A stretch of 51,254 bases of DNA from ZC4RG35 sp964571765 (GTDB lineage: Bacteria; Actinomycetota; Acidimicrobiia; Spongiisociales; ZC4RG35): contig CAZNDH010000012.1 of the NCBI GenBank assembly GCA_964571765.1, forward strand, positions 1-51,254, given 5' to 3'. Below are positions 42,768 through 51,254 of the stretch, piece by piece. How positions within the stretch are numbered: position 1 is the stretch's first letter; each line of letters starts with the position of its first letter. The translations under genes were made by a program, and so were the position numbers. Below the pieces are notes generated by a model. That model ran no database searches. It saw only the letters and a program-made list of their open reading frames with translations, and was not told where the DNA came from.

Positions 42768-44015
42768 CTATCGCCGTCCAGCCATGCGGCTTCGTTCCGA
42801 CTTGCGATGGCGTGCATGGTCGTCCCTCGCCTCGTTGCTTCTCGGAGTCTCGCCAGATCCTGACCAAGTTCGACCAGCGCTGGGCGGCGGCTCCCACATA
42901 CGGTCGAGCAGACCTTCGGTCGGATCGGGGCCAGGCCTGAAGGCGTAGACGCAGGCCAGTCGTATTCGAGTCGCAGCCGCATACGGCACCAGCCGGCTCA
43001 GCAGCTCGTCGGTGGGCTGGTAGCCATCCAAGACCCCAAGGGCAAACTGGTGTGCCACCGGCGCCGACCAGCTGCCGAGCAGCACACCAAGCTCGAGGTG
43101 GACCAGGAGATTGGCGAGGTCCAGGGCGGCCTCGCCCAGAGACAGGGTGTCGAAGTCGAGGAGGCCAACACTCCCCCGATCGTCAATGACGATCTGACCG
43201 TCGTGCAGATCGCGGTGGATCACAGCCAGATCTGCCGTGGGCCCCGCCAGCCGGTTCGCCAGCTCCACCATTGAGTCTCTCAACACCGAAGGATCAGAGA
43301 ACACCTCAAGACGCTGCAGCCACTTCTCCACTACTACGGCCTCTTCCTCGAAGCCGTGCAGGGGAAGATCGAGGGGTGTGGGGAGCCGGTGCAACACCCG
43401 CACCATTTCGCCTACCCGCTGTCCCAGGTCAGTCGGGCTGTCAGCGATCAGCTCTTCAATAGGGAGCCCGGGAAGCGCCGACCAGAAGGTCAGGCCACTT
43501 TGGTGGACGGCAAGCAACATTCGAGGCGTCCGGATGGGAGCTCTCTCTGCTGCCACGGCTCCCCTGAGGAGGTTGGTCACCCGCGATCGAGGCACCACCT
43601 TGGCATATTGCGGGCCCTGACTCGCCCGCACCCGGACAACTGCTCGACGCTCCGCCCGATGCGCCAAAAGCGTCGCCCCCTCGGCTACCAAGCGGGCAAG
43701 CGGCACAAGCCGTCTGTCGGCGCCACCAGCTTGGAGCAGTAACCCGTGCTCGGGATCCACGTCGACAGCCCCAGCGCCCCGGAGACGCAGCTCGTCGACA
43801 ATACGCTGAATCCCAGGCCCCTCACTCTCGAACCGCCCGAACCTTCTCGCTGCCACTATGGCCCCGCCCTCGGTGTGGTACTCCAGAGCGAGCGTCTCAT
43901 CCTTTTCTGGCCAGGCGCGCCGCAGTGACAACGCGCCGGGCTCCAGTCCGAGGTTCCTCAGTACCGCCGGCTTCAACTGAAGATGGGTCAACTCGACTAT
44001 TGGACGCACCTTCAT
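42768..44015 (-). CDS. Phosphotransferase (APH/maltokinase-like), second of a tandem pair
   Basis: About 415 residues. Kinase-like core with DLAVIHRDLHDGQIVIDDRG (catalytic HRD, with Gln where most APH enzymes have Asn) and GLLDFDTLSLGEAALDLANL (metal Asp). HxD...Q is also the form used by maltokinases. ATG 44015 overlaps the stop of the upstream kinase as ATGA. The last 35 or so residues (after LLDRMWEPPPS) are basic and low-complexity and run to the edge of the integrase debris, so the native C-terminus may have been replaced. Phosphorylates a small molecule or glycan; substrate unknown. Confidence 0.8.
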   Translation of the reverse strand: MKVRPIVELTHLQLKPAVLRNLGLEPGALSLRRAWPEKDETLALEYHTEGGAIVAARRFGRFESEGPGIQRIVDELRLRGAGAVDVDPEHGLLLQAGGADRRLVPLARLVAEGATLLAHRAERRAVVRVRASQGPQYAKVVPRSRVTNLLRGAVAAERAPIRTPRMLLAVHQSGLTFWSALPGLPIEELIADSPTDLGQRVGEMVRVLHRLPTPLDLPLHGFEEEAVVVEKWLQRLEVFSDPSVLRDSMVELANRLAGPTADLAVIHRDLHDGQIVIDDRGSVGLLDFDTLSLGEAALDLANLLVHLELGVLLGSWSAPVAHQFALGVLDGYQPTDELLSRLVPYAAATRIRLACVYAFRPGPDPTEGLLDRMWEPPPSAGRTWSGSGETPRSNEARDDHARHRKSERSRMAGRR

Positions 44016-45253
44016 CCCGGCCAGACCTCCTCGGCCCTTCGGACGACGGATTCGATGTCCTGTGGCCAACTAGCCGATCGGTAGCGGAACGGCTCCACGG
44101 CCCGACTCAACAGGGAGGCAGCCCGGTAAGCGGGTAGACGCTCTCCCAGATCTTCCCCTCCAGCATCTCGATAGCCGGCGACGAGCGCGGCGATGGCGCC
44201 CTCGGACGAACTCGGGAATAGGTCTCCGCCCAGGGCCCGCATCTCAAGATCCGCCGCGAACCATCCCACGTCGGCGGCCGGGTCGGCGAGCACAGCGTTG
44301 TCGAGGTCGAGGACCCCGACCCCGAACGGCCCGAGCACGATCTGATCGGGGGAGAAGTCACCATGGATCGGAATCTTCCTCGGCTCCATCTCGCGGACCC
44401 TCCTGGCCACCTCCGTCGACAGGCGTTTCAGGCGTCCCTGCAGTTCGGGTACGAGCTCGGCGAGGGAACGCCCCGATTCCCGTATTGCACTCGCTTCCTC
44501 TCGTCGTCGCCTCCGCGCCAGGTGCTTCTTCGGCCGTCGATGCAGCACAGCCAGCGTGTTTCCGACCGCTTCCATCACCTCCATCGAGGCCGTCGCCTCG
44601 AGTTGACTTCCCGCGAGCCACTCATGTGCCACCACTCGGTGCCGATCCGATGCCCCCAGTCGTAGCGGAGTGCGGACCGATTGCCTTCCCCCCGTTGCAA
44701 CCTTGGCGATCTTGGCGGCCCGGAGATAGTCGTCCGGGCAGTAGGCCTTGAGGGCCGCCACCGGACGGCCGGCCAAGTCGATACGGGCCACATATCGACG
44801 CTCCGGCTTGTAGCGGATCATGTGGAGATGCGCTCCTTGCCACTCGAGCCCATCGGGGAGGATCCGGCTGAGGAGGGTGTCGAAGAAGACGGGGTCAGAC
44901 AGCCGCCCGACGACCGGCAGCAGGCGATCCTGCGGGAAGACCGCTATCCCTACCAGGTCGTCCTCGAATGCAGCGGTGCCCGCCGGTGAGGTCGTCATCT
45001 TCGCCAGCTTGCTCTGCTTTCCATGTTTGAACGCCTTCACGTGGATGAGCTGGTCCCCTCCGCGGCATTCCACCCGATACCCAACGAGACAGCTCGAACC
45101 AGGCTTGTACCGGACATACGAGGGAACGACCCTTATGGGAGGCTCGAGCAGGACTCGGAGGCGATCGGCGACCGCCTCGGGGTCCAACACCACCCTCAAC
45201 CCCGGCACGACGGGATCCCGAGCGGCTACCGCCGCATCAGGCGGAGCGAGCAC
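44012..45253 (-). CDS. Phosphotransferase (APH/maltokinase-like), first of a tandem pair
   Basis: 413 residues. N-terminal lobe VRYKPGSSCLVGYRVE and a second similar stretch MIRYKPERRYVARIDLAG, a C-lobe with KIPIHGDFSPDQIVLGPFG (HGD catalytic loop, Gln in the metal position) and GVLDLDNAVLADPAADVGWF. The two RYKP stretches hint at an internal duplication of the nucleotide lobe. Start GTG 45253, 17 bases inside the ABC exporter gene. Works in the same operon as its paralogue downstream. Confidence 0.85.
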   Translation of the reverse strand: MLAPPDAAVAARDPVVPGLRVVLDPEAVADRLRVLLEPPIRVVPSYVRYKPGSSCLVGYRVECRGGDQLIHVKAFKHGKQSKLAKMTTSPAGTAAFEDDLVGIAVFPQDRLLPVVGRLSDPVFFDTLLSRILPDGLEWQGAHLHMIRYKPERRYVARIDLAGRPVAALKAYCPDDYLRAAKIAKVATGGRQSVRTPLRLGASDRHRVVAHEWLAGSQLEATASMEVMEAVGNTLAVLHRRPKKHLARRRRREEASAIRESGRSLAELVPELQGRLKRLSTEVARRVREMEPRKIPIHGDFSPDQIVLGPFGVGVLDLDNAVLADPAADVGWFAADLEMRALGGDLFPSSSEGAIAALVAGYRDAGGEDLGERLPAYRAASLLSRAVEPFRYRSASWPQDIESVVRRAEEVWPG

Positions 45254-47075
45254 CCTGCTTCTCCATTGCGGCGCGAGACTGGAGATTGAAGAGCGCCGCG
45301 TAACGACCGGAGATCCTTAGCAGCTGGTGATGTGTCCCCGACTCGGCGATCACGCCTCCCTCCAGGTAGAGGATCTGATCGGCATCCATCACGGTCCGGA
45401 GGTCGTGGGCGATGTGGACGATGGTCCGCTGGCTGCTGATCCGACGAATGGCTTCGAGGACCGCCTGTTCGTTTTCACGGTCCATGCCCGATGTCGGTTC
45501 GTCGAGCACGATGATCGACGAGCCGCGTATCGCCGCCCTGGCGATGGCGATACGTTGACGTTCCCCGCCGGAGAGGGTCACCCCTCGCTCGCCCACCACA
45601 GTGTCGTACCCGTCGGGTAATGCCGAGATGAAGTCGTGGGCATTGGCGAGCCGAGCAGCCCATTCCACATCATGATCATTCGCGTCGGGTGACCCGAAGG
45701 CGATGTTCTGTCGGAGGCTGACGTGGAACAACACACTCTCCTGCAGCACCACGGTGACGTGGCTGCGCAACGACGGAAGGGTGAAGTCCCGGATGTCGAC
45801 GCCGTCGATGAGGACTCGCCCTTCCTCGGGGTCGTAGAGACGGAGGAGGAGTCCGACAATGGAAGACTTCCCTGCTCCCGAGGGGCCCACCAGAGCGACA
45901 GTCCCGCCCGCGGCAACCTCAAAGCTGACGTCTCGTAGCACCTCCCTCCCGTCCCGATACGAGAGGCTCACCCCTTCGAACCTCACCTCTCCCGGCACAT
46001 AGGCGACTGCCCGGGCTCCTTGCCGCTCCTGAATGTCGGGCGTCATGTCGAGTATCTCGGTAATCCGTTCCGCCGAGGCCGAAGCCGCGGCGAGACGTGC
46101 CGTGTACTTGGAGATGTCCTTCATCGGTTTGAACGCATTCTTCAGGTAGGTGATGAAGACCAGCAGGTCACCCGCGGTAAGCGACCCGCGCAACACGAGC
46201 AATGCCCCCATGAAGAGGACCAGCCCGTTGGCGAGGGCGATGACCACATCCGTCTTCCGCTCCAGTCCAGCGGCCAGTCTCTTGGCCTTGACCCCGTCCC
46301 GAACACTCTTCTGGTTCTGTGTCGTGAAGGTCCTCTCGAACTCTTCCTCCAGCCCGTAGGCCTGGATGACCTGGATCGCGCCGAGGGACTCGGCAGCAAC
46401 AGAGGCGAGAGCGCTCTCGATCTCTCTGTGCTCCCTAGCGACTCCTCGAATCTCCTTGGTCCTCTTGCGGAACGTCAACAACAGGAGCGGGAAGACAGAC
46501 AGAGCGACCACCGTGAGTCCCCAGTGGAGCCAGATCATCACCCCCAGCATGGCGACGAGCGTCAGCACATGGACTGTCAGGGGAAGGGCGGCAGTTACCG
46601 CCACCTCCTTGAGGCGGCCGACGTCACCCACCACTCTGGTGATGAGATCGCCGCGGCGCGCCTTGGTGTGATACGAGAGCGAGAGACGCTGCAGGTGTTT
46701 GAATAGGTCAGACCGAACCCGGGACAGGATGCGATTCCCTGCCAAGGCGAACGAAATCGTCGACCAGTATGACATGAGGGCGCGGAGCCCTGCCAGGACG
46801 ACAATGGCCAGGGCGGACAGCACCAGCACCAGCGTGCGGTCGGTTTGGTCGACGATGGCGATGCCGCTTACCCCAGCATTCGGTCCCACCGGGAGAACAC
46901 GGTCGAAGATGAACTTCAGGGGCCAGGGCTCGAGTAACCGGAAGGCGATCTCCCCTAATGTGGCCGCCGCCCCGCCGGTGATCACCTGCCAGTTCTGCCG
47001 AAGGTAGGAGCGAAACCTCCAAGCGAGACGGATCAACCCGGGCAGGGCGGTCTTCAGTCCTCCGGAGGCCGCCAC
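45237..47075 (-). CDS. ABC exporter, fused permease and ATPase (MsbA/lipid-flippase type)
   Basis: 612 residues. Six membrane helices within about 25-325. The ATPase follows: Walker A VGPSGAGKSS, Q-loop VVLQESVLF, signature TLSGGERQRIAIARAAI, Walker B IIVLDEPTSGMD, H-loop HIAHDLRT. A homodimeric type IV exporter. GTG 47075 starts directly after the TGA of the glycosyltransferase. Operon context suggests it flips or exports a glycosylated lipid or metabolite. Confidence 0.93.
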   Translation of the reverse strand: MAASGGLKTALPGLIRLAWRFRSYLRQNWQVITGGAAATLGEIAFRLLEPWPLKFIFDRVLPVGPNAGVSGIAIVDQTDRTLVLVLSALAIVVLAGLRALMSYWSTISFALAGNRILSRVRSDLFKHLQRLSLSYHTKARRGDLITRVVGDVGRLKEVAVTAALPLTVHVLTLVAMLGVMIWLHWGLTVVALSVFPLLLLTFRKRTKEIRGVAREHREIESALASVAAESLGAIQVIQAYGLEEEFERTFTTQNQKSVRDGVKAKRLAAGLERKTDVVIALANGLVLFMGALLVLRGSLTAGDLLVFITYLKNAFKPMKDISKYTARLAAASASAERITEILDMTPDIQERQGARAVAYVPGEVRFEGVSLSYRDGREVLRDVSFEVAAGGTVALVGPSGAGKSSIVGLLLRLYDPEEGRVLIDGVDIRDFTLPSLRSHVTVVLQESVLFHVSLRQNIAFGSPDANDHDVEWAARLANAHDFISALPDGYDTVVGERGVTLSGGERQRIAIARAAIRGSSIIVLDEPTSGMDRENEQAVLEAIRRISSQRTIVHIAHDLRTVMDADQILYLEGGVIAESGTHHQLLRISGRYAALFNLQSRAAMEKQGARSA

Positions 47076-48212
47076 TCAAACCACTTCCGTCGAAAGCCGT
47101 TGAAGCCCGGCCTCCCGAAAGATCGCCGAAGCCACCCGGTCCCAGGTGTGTCGTCGAACCGCCAATGCTCTGCCTGCTTCACCGAGAGCCTGACGACGAT
47201 CGGGGGCGCGGCGCAATTCGAAGATTGCATCGGCGAGGGCCTGGTGATCCCCAGGGGGGCAGAGGACGCCGGAGACGCCGTCCTCGACGATCTCGGCCAC
47301 CTGTCCAACCCTGCTGGCCACCACGGGGACACCGGCTGCCAGGTACTCGAACAACTTGAGCGGGGAAAAGTAGAAGTCGGGCAGATCCGGATACGGCGCC
47401 GTCGCCAGGTCCATCCGGCCGAGATGAAGTGGCACGGTGGCATGGTCGACCGGTCCGGTGAGCTCCACCGCCCATCTGATCCCAAGCTCTTCGGCCTTTG
47501 CTTCCAGACGCTCGTACTCGGGCCCGCCCCCAACCACGAGAAATCGGTACGAGCTGTCCTGAGCGAGCAGCAACGCTCCCGCCTCCAGCATGGTGTCCAC
47601 CCCGTGCCATGGCTTCAAGCTCCCGGCGAACCCGATGGTGAAGGTGCCGTTACGACTCGACCGGGAGTTTGGGCGAAAACGCTCCGTGTCCACGCCGTTG
47701 GGAAGAATGGTCACGGGGCAATCCCGCCCGGCGACACTCTCCACCCACCTGGCGACCGCCCCGGATACCGCCACGACTAGTCGGGCACAGGCGAAAACGC
47801 GGGCAGCACACTCCTGTGCCCGCCGAAGATCCAAAGGTCCTCTATAGCGTCGGTGCTCGATGATTAGCGGAGAGTTGACCTCGACAATGCCGGGGACATC
47901 GAGGCCCGCGGCATACTCCATTGCGGTGGTGCTCCACAGGGAGTACCGCTCGTAGACGAGATCGAATGGGCCGGACTTCTCGAGTAGCCGCCGAATGACC
48001 GGGTTGGGATCACCTCCGTGGTCTTGGCGGATGGGGTGGACCGACACACCAGCCAGCTCCGGGCTCGGCTGCCCATCGGTCCGAGCCGCGAACAACTCGA
48101 GCCCGGCTCCCATCTTGACGAAGGCTCGGATCAGCTCTCGGACGTGAATGGATGCCCCCTTGGAACCGAAGATGGGCACACCGGGGTCTGCGCACACGTA
48201 CGCGATCTTCAC
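47076..48212 (-). CDS. Glycosyltransferase family 4
   Basis: 378 residues, GT-B fold. N-terminal KIAYVCADPGVPIFGSKGAS and HVRELIRAFVKMG, then ILPNGVDTERFRP, FTIGFAGSLKPWHGVDTMLE, and the donor-site block PDFYFSPLKLFEYLAAGVPV with conserved Glu. Transfers a sugar from an activated nucleotide donor. Start GTG 48212 is at the beginning of homology; the longer open frame reaches into the next gene. 25 bp behind the upstream glycosyltransferase. Confidence 0.9.
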   Translation of the reverse strand: MKIAYVCADPGVPIFGSKGASIHVRELIRAFVKMGAGLELFAARTDGQPSPELAGVSVHPIRQDHGGDPNPVIRRLLEKSGPFDLVYERYSLWSTTAMEYAAGLDVPGIVEVNSPLIIEHRRYRGPLDLRRAQECAARVFACARLVVAVSGAVARWVESVAGRDCPVTILPNGVDTERFRPNSRSSRNGTFTIGFAGSLKPWHGVDTMLEAGALLLAQDSSYRFLVVGGGPEYERLEAKAEELGIRWAVELTGPVDHATVPLHLGRMDLATAPYPDLPDFYFSPLKLFEYLAAGVPVVASRVGQVAEIVEDGVSGVLCPPGDHQALADAIFELRRAPDRRQALGEAGRALAVRRHTWDRVASAIFREAGLQRLSTEVV

Positions 48213-48237
48213 GGTCGCCTCGATCGGTGGTGGCACG

Positions 48238-49500
48238 TCATGCCACAACCCCTTCCAACGACGAGACCGAAGCCGCAGTGAAGATGTCGATGAGTTCCGC
48301 CGCGGTCCGATGTCTGTTGAAGCGGTCGAGGAGCTTTGGCGGACCACCGCTGGAGCAGTCCTCCCAGATCTCATCGTCTTCGAGAAGTCGCTGCAGGGCG
48401 TCTGCCAGGCCTTCGACGTCTCCTTCCTCGACCAGCAGTCCCTCCCGTTCATGTTCAATGATCTCGGGGATGCCGGTGACTCGGGTCGTCACCGCGGGGA
48501 GCCCTACCGCCAGGGCTTCGAGAAGAACGGTGGGAAGGGCGTCGCGGTTGCCGTCGCCTGCCACCACGCAGGGGGCAGCCATCACCCGTGCTTGGCTCAT
48601 GAGGTCGACAACCCTGTGGCGGGTCAGGGCTCCGGTGAAGGCGACTCGCCCTTCGAGGCCTAGACGCTCAGTCTCCGAATGAAGGTTCTCTCTTTCCTCG
48701 CCTTCACCCACGATCGTGCAGGAGAAGTCGACTTGCCGTCTGGCGAGTAGACCGCAGGCTCGGAGCAGATGATGGAAACCCTTTTTCTCCACGAGTCTTC
48801 CAACACCGAGAATCATCTTCGGATCGCGGGGTGTGTCGGCGCGAAGTTGGTAGTCCTCGGGAAAGAGCCCGTTGTAGATCCGGACGACCCGATCGTGTGC
48901 GCCGGAGAGGTGGTGACGGATGTAGTCACGGTTGGCGTCGCATACCGTGACGATGGCTTTGGCCGACGATGTTACGGCTTCGAACACTCCCGGATCGACC
49001 GTTTCCCGATAGATGTCTTTTGCGTGTGCAGTGACCGAGAAGGGCAGCCCGGTGACCAGATGTGCCACGTAAGCGGTGTGAGCGGCCACCGTCATGAAAT
49101 GGGCATGAAGATGATCGATCCGGCGATCCATCGCCTCTTCCGCAAGCAGTAGACCATGGATGAGGACGGCGGTCTGAACGCGCTCGGGAAGGAGGCCGAC
49201 GAAGTCGAGTGCGGCGTCGAGGGTATGGCTTGGACAGGGGAGGCGGCGCAGGACTTCGAGTGCCGCAAGAAAGCGAGAGGAGGACGAGGATGATGTCGAG
49301 GAGAGGTACGACACCGTGGCGCGCACCCGAGACAAGTCACGATGGAACCTTGCATCATCGGGAAGGCTCAGCGAGAAAAGGGACACCTCCACTCCGGCAT
49401 TCTCCAGAGCCAGCACCTCGTCGACGATAAAGGTCTCCGACAGCCGCGGGTACTTCTTGAGGACGTAGCCCACGCGGAGGCCATCCGGGAAACTATGCAA
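48238..49500 (-). CDS. Glycosyltransferase family 4
   Basis: 420 residues, GT-B fold, WcaL/colanic-acid type: VGYVLKKYPRLSETFIVDEV, HLHAHFMTVAAHTAYVA, FSVTAHAKDIYR, ILGVGRLVEKKGFHHLLRA, and donor-site DALPTVLLEALAVGLPAVTT. A run of seven serines (about 69-75) sits in an early loop. Start TTG 49500 has an AGGAG box eight bases upstream and overlaps the stop of the first glycosyltransferase by eight bases. Confidence 0.9.
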   Translation of the reverse strand: MHSFPDGLRVGYVLKKYPRLSETFIVDEVLALENAGVEVSLFSLSLPDDARFHRDLSRVRATVSYLSSTSSSSSSRFLAALEVLRRLPCPSHTLDAALDFVGLLPERVQTAVLIHGLLLAEEAMDRRIDHLHAHFMTVAAHTAYVAHLVTGLPFSVTAHAKDIYRETVDPGVFEAVTSSAKAIVTVCDANRDYIRHHLSGAHDRVVRIYNGLFPEDYQLRADTPRDPKMILGVGRLVEKKGFHHLLRACGLLARRQVDFSCTIVGEGEERENLHSETERLGLEGRVAFTGALTRHRVVDLMSQARVMAAPCVVAGDGNRDALPTVLLEALAVGLPAVTTRVTGIPEIIEHEREGLLVEEGDVEGLADALQRLLEDDEIWEDCSSGGPPKLLDRFNRHRTAAELIDIFTAASVSSLEGVVA

Positions 49501-50770
49501 TGAGGTCTCCTACGGCCATGGTTCGGGATCCGACGAGGACGTCATGGATCTCGCTTACGGTCTGGTCGAGCCCATTGAGGAGAAGCGGCGGGTATTCCCT
49601 TTCCGGAGCCTCTCCGAGACGTGAAATGAAACGGGCCAACCGGTGCGTGCCATACTCCTCGGCGGGGCAGTGCTCGAGTTGTGTCACCGAGCTCAGACGC
49701 TCGGCCCGCAAGGACTGTTCGAGCCGGGGATTCGTTCGGGGAACCACCAAGGCGGGTATCCCCGATGCCAGGATCTCAGCGACTGTGTTGTACCCGCCCA
49801 TGGTCACCGCTCCTGCAGCATGGTTCAGGAGACTCTCGATGCCCTCGACGAACTCGACTACCTCGACGTCGTGGCCGCTGGCGTGACACCGCTCGAGCAG
49901 TGCCAGGTGATGCTGTGTCGGGAGGAGTGGGCCGTCCACCAAGATTGACTTGAAGGGAACGGGTGGAGACAGGGTGGCGAGGAAGTCAACAAAGGTGTCG
50001 AGAATCGGGCCACCATCTCCACCGCCACCGACCGTCACTATCAGGTTCCGGGTGTTGGGGAGCGGCGCAAGCGGTCTCCGCTCCACTTCTCGGGTCAGAT
50101 ATCCAACGTGCCGGAGTCGGGACCCATGACGAGCGGCGAGGCCGAGCTCTTGTGCGGTGGTGAGCACGGTCGGATCGCCATAGACCAGGATCCGGTCGTA
50201 CATGTGGTCGACGGCGAACCAGGCACCCTGTCGTTCCCACTCCTCTTCGACCCTCTCGACCGCGTCGATGATGTCGCGTAGCCCGAGGACGAGCCGGGGG
50301 GGGTGCGGTTGACTCTCGACCCACCGAAGCAGCGGCCACAGCTCGCCGTGTGCCCCCACTGGCGCATGATCAACCAGGATCAGATCGGGTGAGAAACTTC
50401 GTGCGACAGTCTCCATGACGCCGGAACGTATTGCGAACAGTTCTGGAAGCGGGATACCGAGCGAATGGGGTCGATAGTCGCCGTTCGCCGCCTTGGTGAG
50501 TGCCGGGAGCTTCACCGAGTCGCAGATCGGGGGAAGACGGAACGACTGAGCCAGTGGTGAGCCGGTGGCAATGAGAATTGATGAGACCTCGGAGAGTTCG
50601 GCGAGTCGTTGGGCGATGAGCAGAGACCGGCGCAAGTGTCCCAGCCCATATGTGTCGTGGCTGTAGATCAGGATGCGGGCGCCGTCATTCGGGGTGATCC
50701 TTACCCCTGGGTCGGACCCATTGTCTGAGGCCGATAGCTCGATTCGCAACAACTCGTCGGCCCGCTCCAT
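49493..50770 (-). CDS. MurG-like/COG4671 predicted glycosyltransferase
   Basis: 425 residues. ARILIYSHDTYGLGHLRRSL near the N-terminus (GHLRR replaces the GH loop of MurG), LILVDHAPVGAHGEL, IVTVGGGGDGG, and the C-terminal AAGAVTMGGYNTVAEILASG with PALVVPRTNPRLEQSLRAER, the GT28 donor-site pattern. First gene of a six-gene overlapping operon. Probably adds the first sugar to an acceptor. Start ATG 50770. Confidence 0.87.
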   Translation of the reverse strand: MERADELLRIELSASDNGSDPGVRITPNDGARILIYSHDTYGLGHLRRSLLIAQRLAELSEVSSILIATGSPLAQSFRLPPICDSVKLPALTKAANGDYRPHSLGIPLPELFAIRSGVMETVARSFSPDLILVDHAPVGAHGELWPLLRWVESQPHPPRLVLGLRDIIDAVERVEEEWERQGAWFAVDHMYDRILVYGDPTVLTTAQELGLAARHGSRLRHVGYLTREVERRPLAPLPNTRNLIVTVGGGGDGGPILDTFVDFLATLSPPVPFKSILVDGPLLPTQHHLALLERCHASGHDVEVVEFVEGIESLLNHAAGAVTMGGYNTVAEILASGIPALVVPRTNPRLEQSLRAERLSSVTQLEHCPAEEYGTHRLARFISRLGEAPEREYPPLLLNGLDQTVSEIHDVLVGSRTMAVGDLIA

Positions 50771-51128
50771 GGCGGTCGGTCTTCCCCTTCCCCCAGACCG
50801 CCGCGTCGATGGTCACCACTTCACGTGGTGACATGCCACGCGCAGTGAAACGGATGCACCCTAACAAGTCGTCGTAGTGCGCACAACGGCTTTTTCTCGC
50901 ATGTCCCATGGTAAGGAGCCCCTTAACGAACACGGGTCGCGTAAACACGACCCATCCCCGCCCTAGAACGAGGAGCGAGTCGTCGGGGCTTTGCGAATCC
51001 TGGCTTCGCGACCCTCCAGATTCTGCATGTTCGATGAAACGAGCGAGGTGCTGGCCCGAGACTCGTCTGCAAGCCTCTGATCAGCACCTGCGTGGTCGGG
51101 ACGGGGTGCCTAACTGACGGTGGTGGAT
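50771..51128. other. 358-bp upstream region of the glycan operon
   Basis: No gene seen. Carries a perfect inverted repeat (50812-50832) and then sequence running into the transposase remnant. Presumably contains the operon promoter. Confidence 0.5.
50812..50832. promoter_or_regulatory. Inverted repeat GTCACCAC-N5-GTGGTGAC
   Basis: Perfect 8-bp arms, 42 bp upstream of the first glycosyltransferase start codon. Candidate operator or 5' UTR hairpin. Confidence 0.5.
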
Positions 51129-51254
51129 CTACACCGGTGGGCTCTCGGTGGTCTTCTGCCCTAGGCGTTCGTAGGTGTTTGGCCAGCGAGGCCCCCGTGG
51201 GGCCGGTTGAAGTTGTAGAAGTCCTCCCACTCTTTGCAGCTTGTCGTTGAACAA
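51129..51254 (-). pseudogene. IS transposase C-terminus (IS481/IS3-like), frameshifted, runs off the window
   Basis: On the minus strand from the window edge: LFNDKLQ in one frame, EWEDFYNFNRPHGGLAGQTP in a second, then YERLGQKTTESPPV and a TAG stop in a third. This is the DDE-transposase end (YN-x-x-RPHG-x-L-x-G-x-TP-YERL). Two shifts of frame indicate a decayed copy, unless they are base-calling errors at the contig edge. Homopolymers are not obvious at these points. Confidence 0.75.

Overview
The window is high-GC and gene-dense with short gaps, frequent GTG/TTG starts and ATGA stop/start overlaps. It carries two ECF sigma modules, tandem short-chain dehydrogenases, a NodN-type MaoC hydratase and cyclase/ATPase/TPR signalling proteins. 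All of this suits an actinobacterium, possibly of the Acidimicrobiia type; the rank is an inference from gene content only. I see no rRNA, convincing tRNA or CRISPR array.

Layout. 0.2-2.1 kb: a stand-alone cobalamin-binding, CarH-like light-sensor protein diverges from an ECF sigma factor and a tiny zinc-type anti-sigma factor. 2.1-5.4 kb: a steroid-dehydrogenase-like SDR, a second ECF sigma with a membrane-anchored partner, and FxsA. 5.5-11.4 kb: a DUF5808 protein, a TPR-cyclase, a PPOX protein, a membrane-anchored HExxH protein, an SDR and a SnoaL-like protein. 11.8-15.9 kb: a GcvT-like folate protein with a PYROXD2-like flavoprotein behind a strong palindrome, then an MFS transporter. 16.2-25.4 kb: a coherent catabolic locus with an amidohydrolase, an acyl-CoA ligase, a complete LivGFHM-type importer with its binding lipoprotein, an SDR, a MaoC hydratase and a MarR regulator. 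A shared ATCAAG-type palindrome sits at both outer promoters. 25.5-36.4 kb: mixed genes, including an FCY1-type cytosine deaminase, a secreted trypsin-like protease beside a serpin lipoprotein, a nucleosidase, an FMN hydroxy-acid dehydrogenase and a PPi-type phosphofructokinase.

36.6-40.7 kb is the most unusual part. A cyclase-ATPase-TPR signalling protein is followed after 23 bp by a cytoplasmic-looking subtilase. The subtilase linker holds nine NPFYA pentapeptides flanking a seven-cysteine Gly/Cys cluster. I found no described family that I recognise with this architecture.

42.0-51.3 kb: a decayed excisionase/integrase pair lies at the 3' end of a tightly overlapping six-gene operon (three glycosyltransferases, an ABC exporter and two maltokinase-like phosphotransferases). 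This operon looks like a surface-glycan or glycolipid synthesis and export locus. The window ends in a frameshifted IS transposase remnant, so the glycan operon is bracketed by mobile-element debris.
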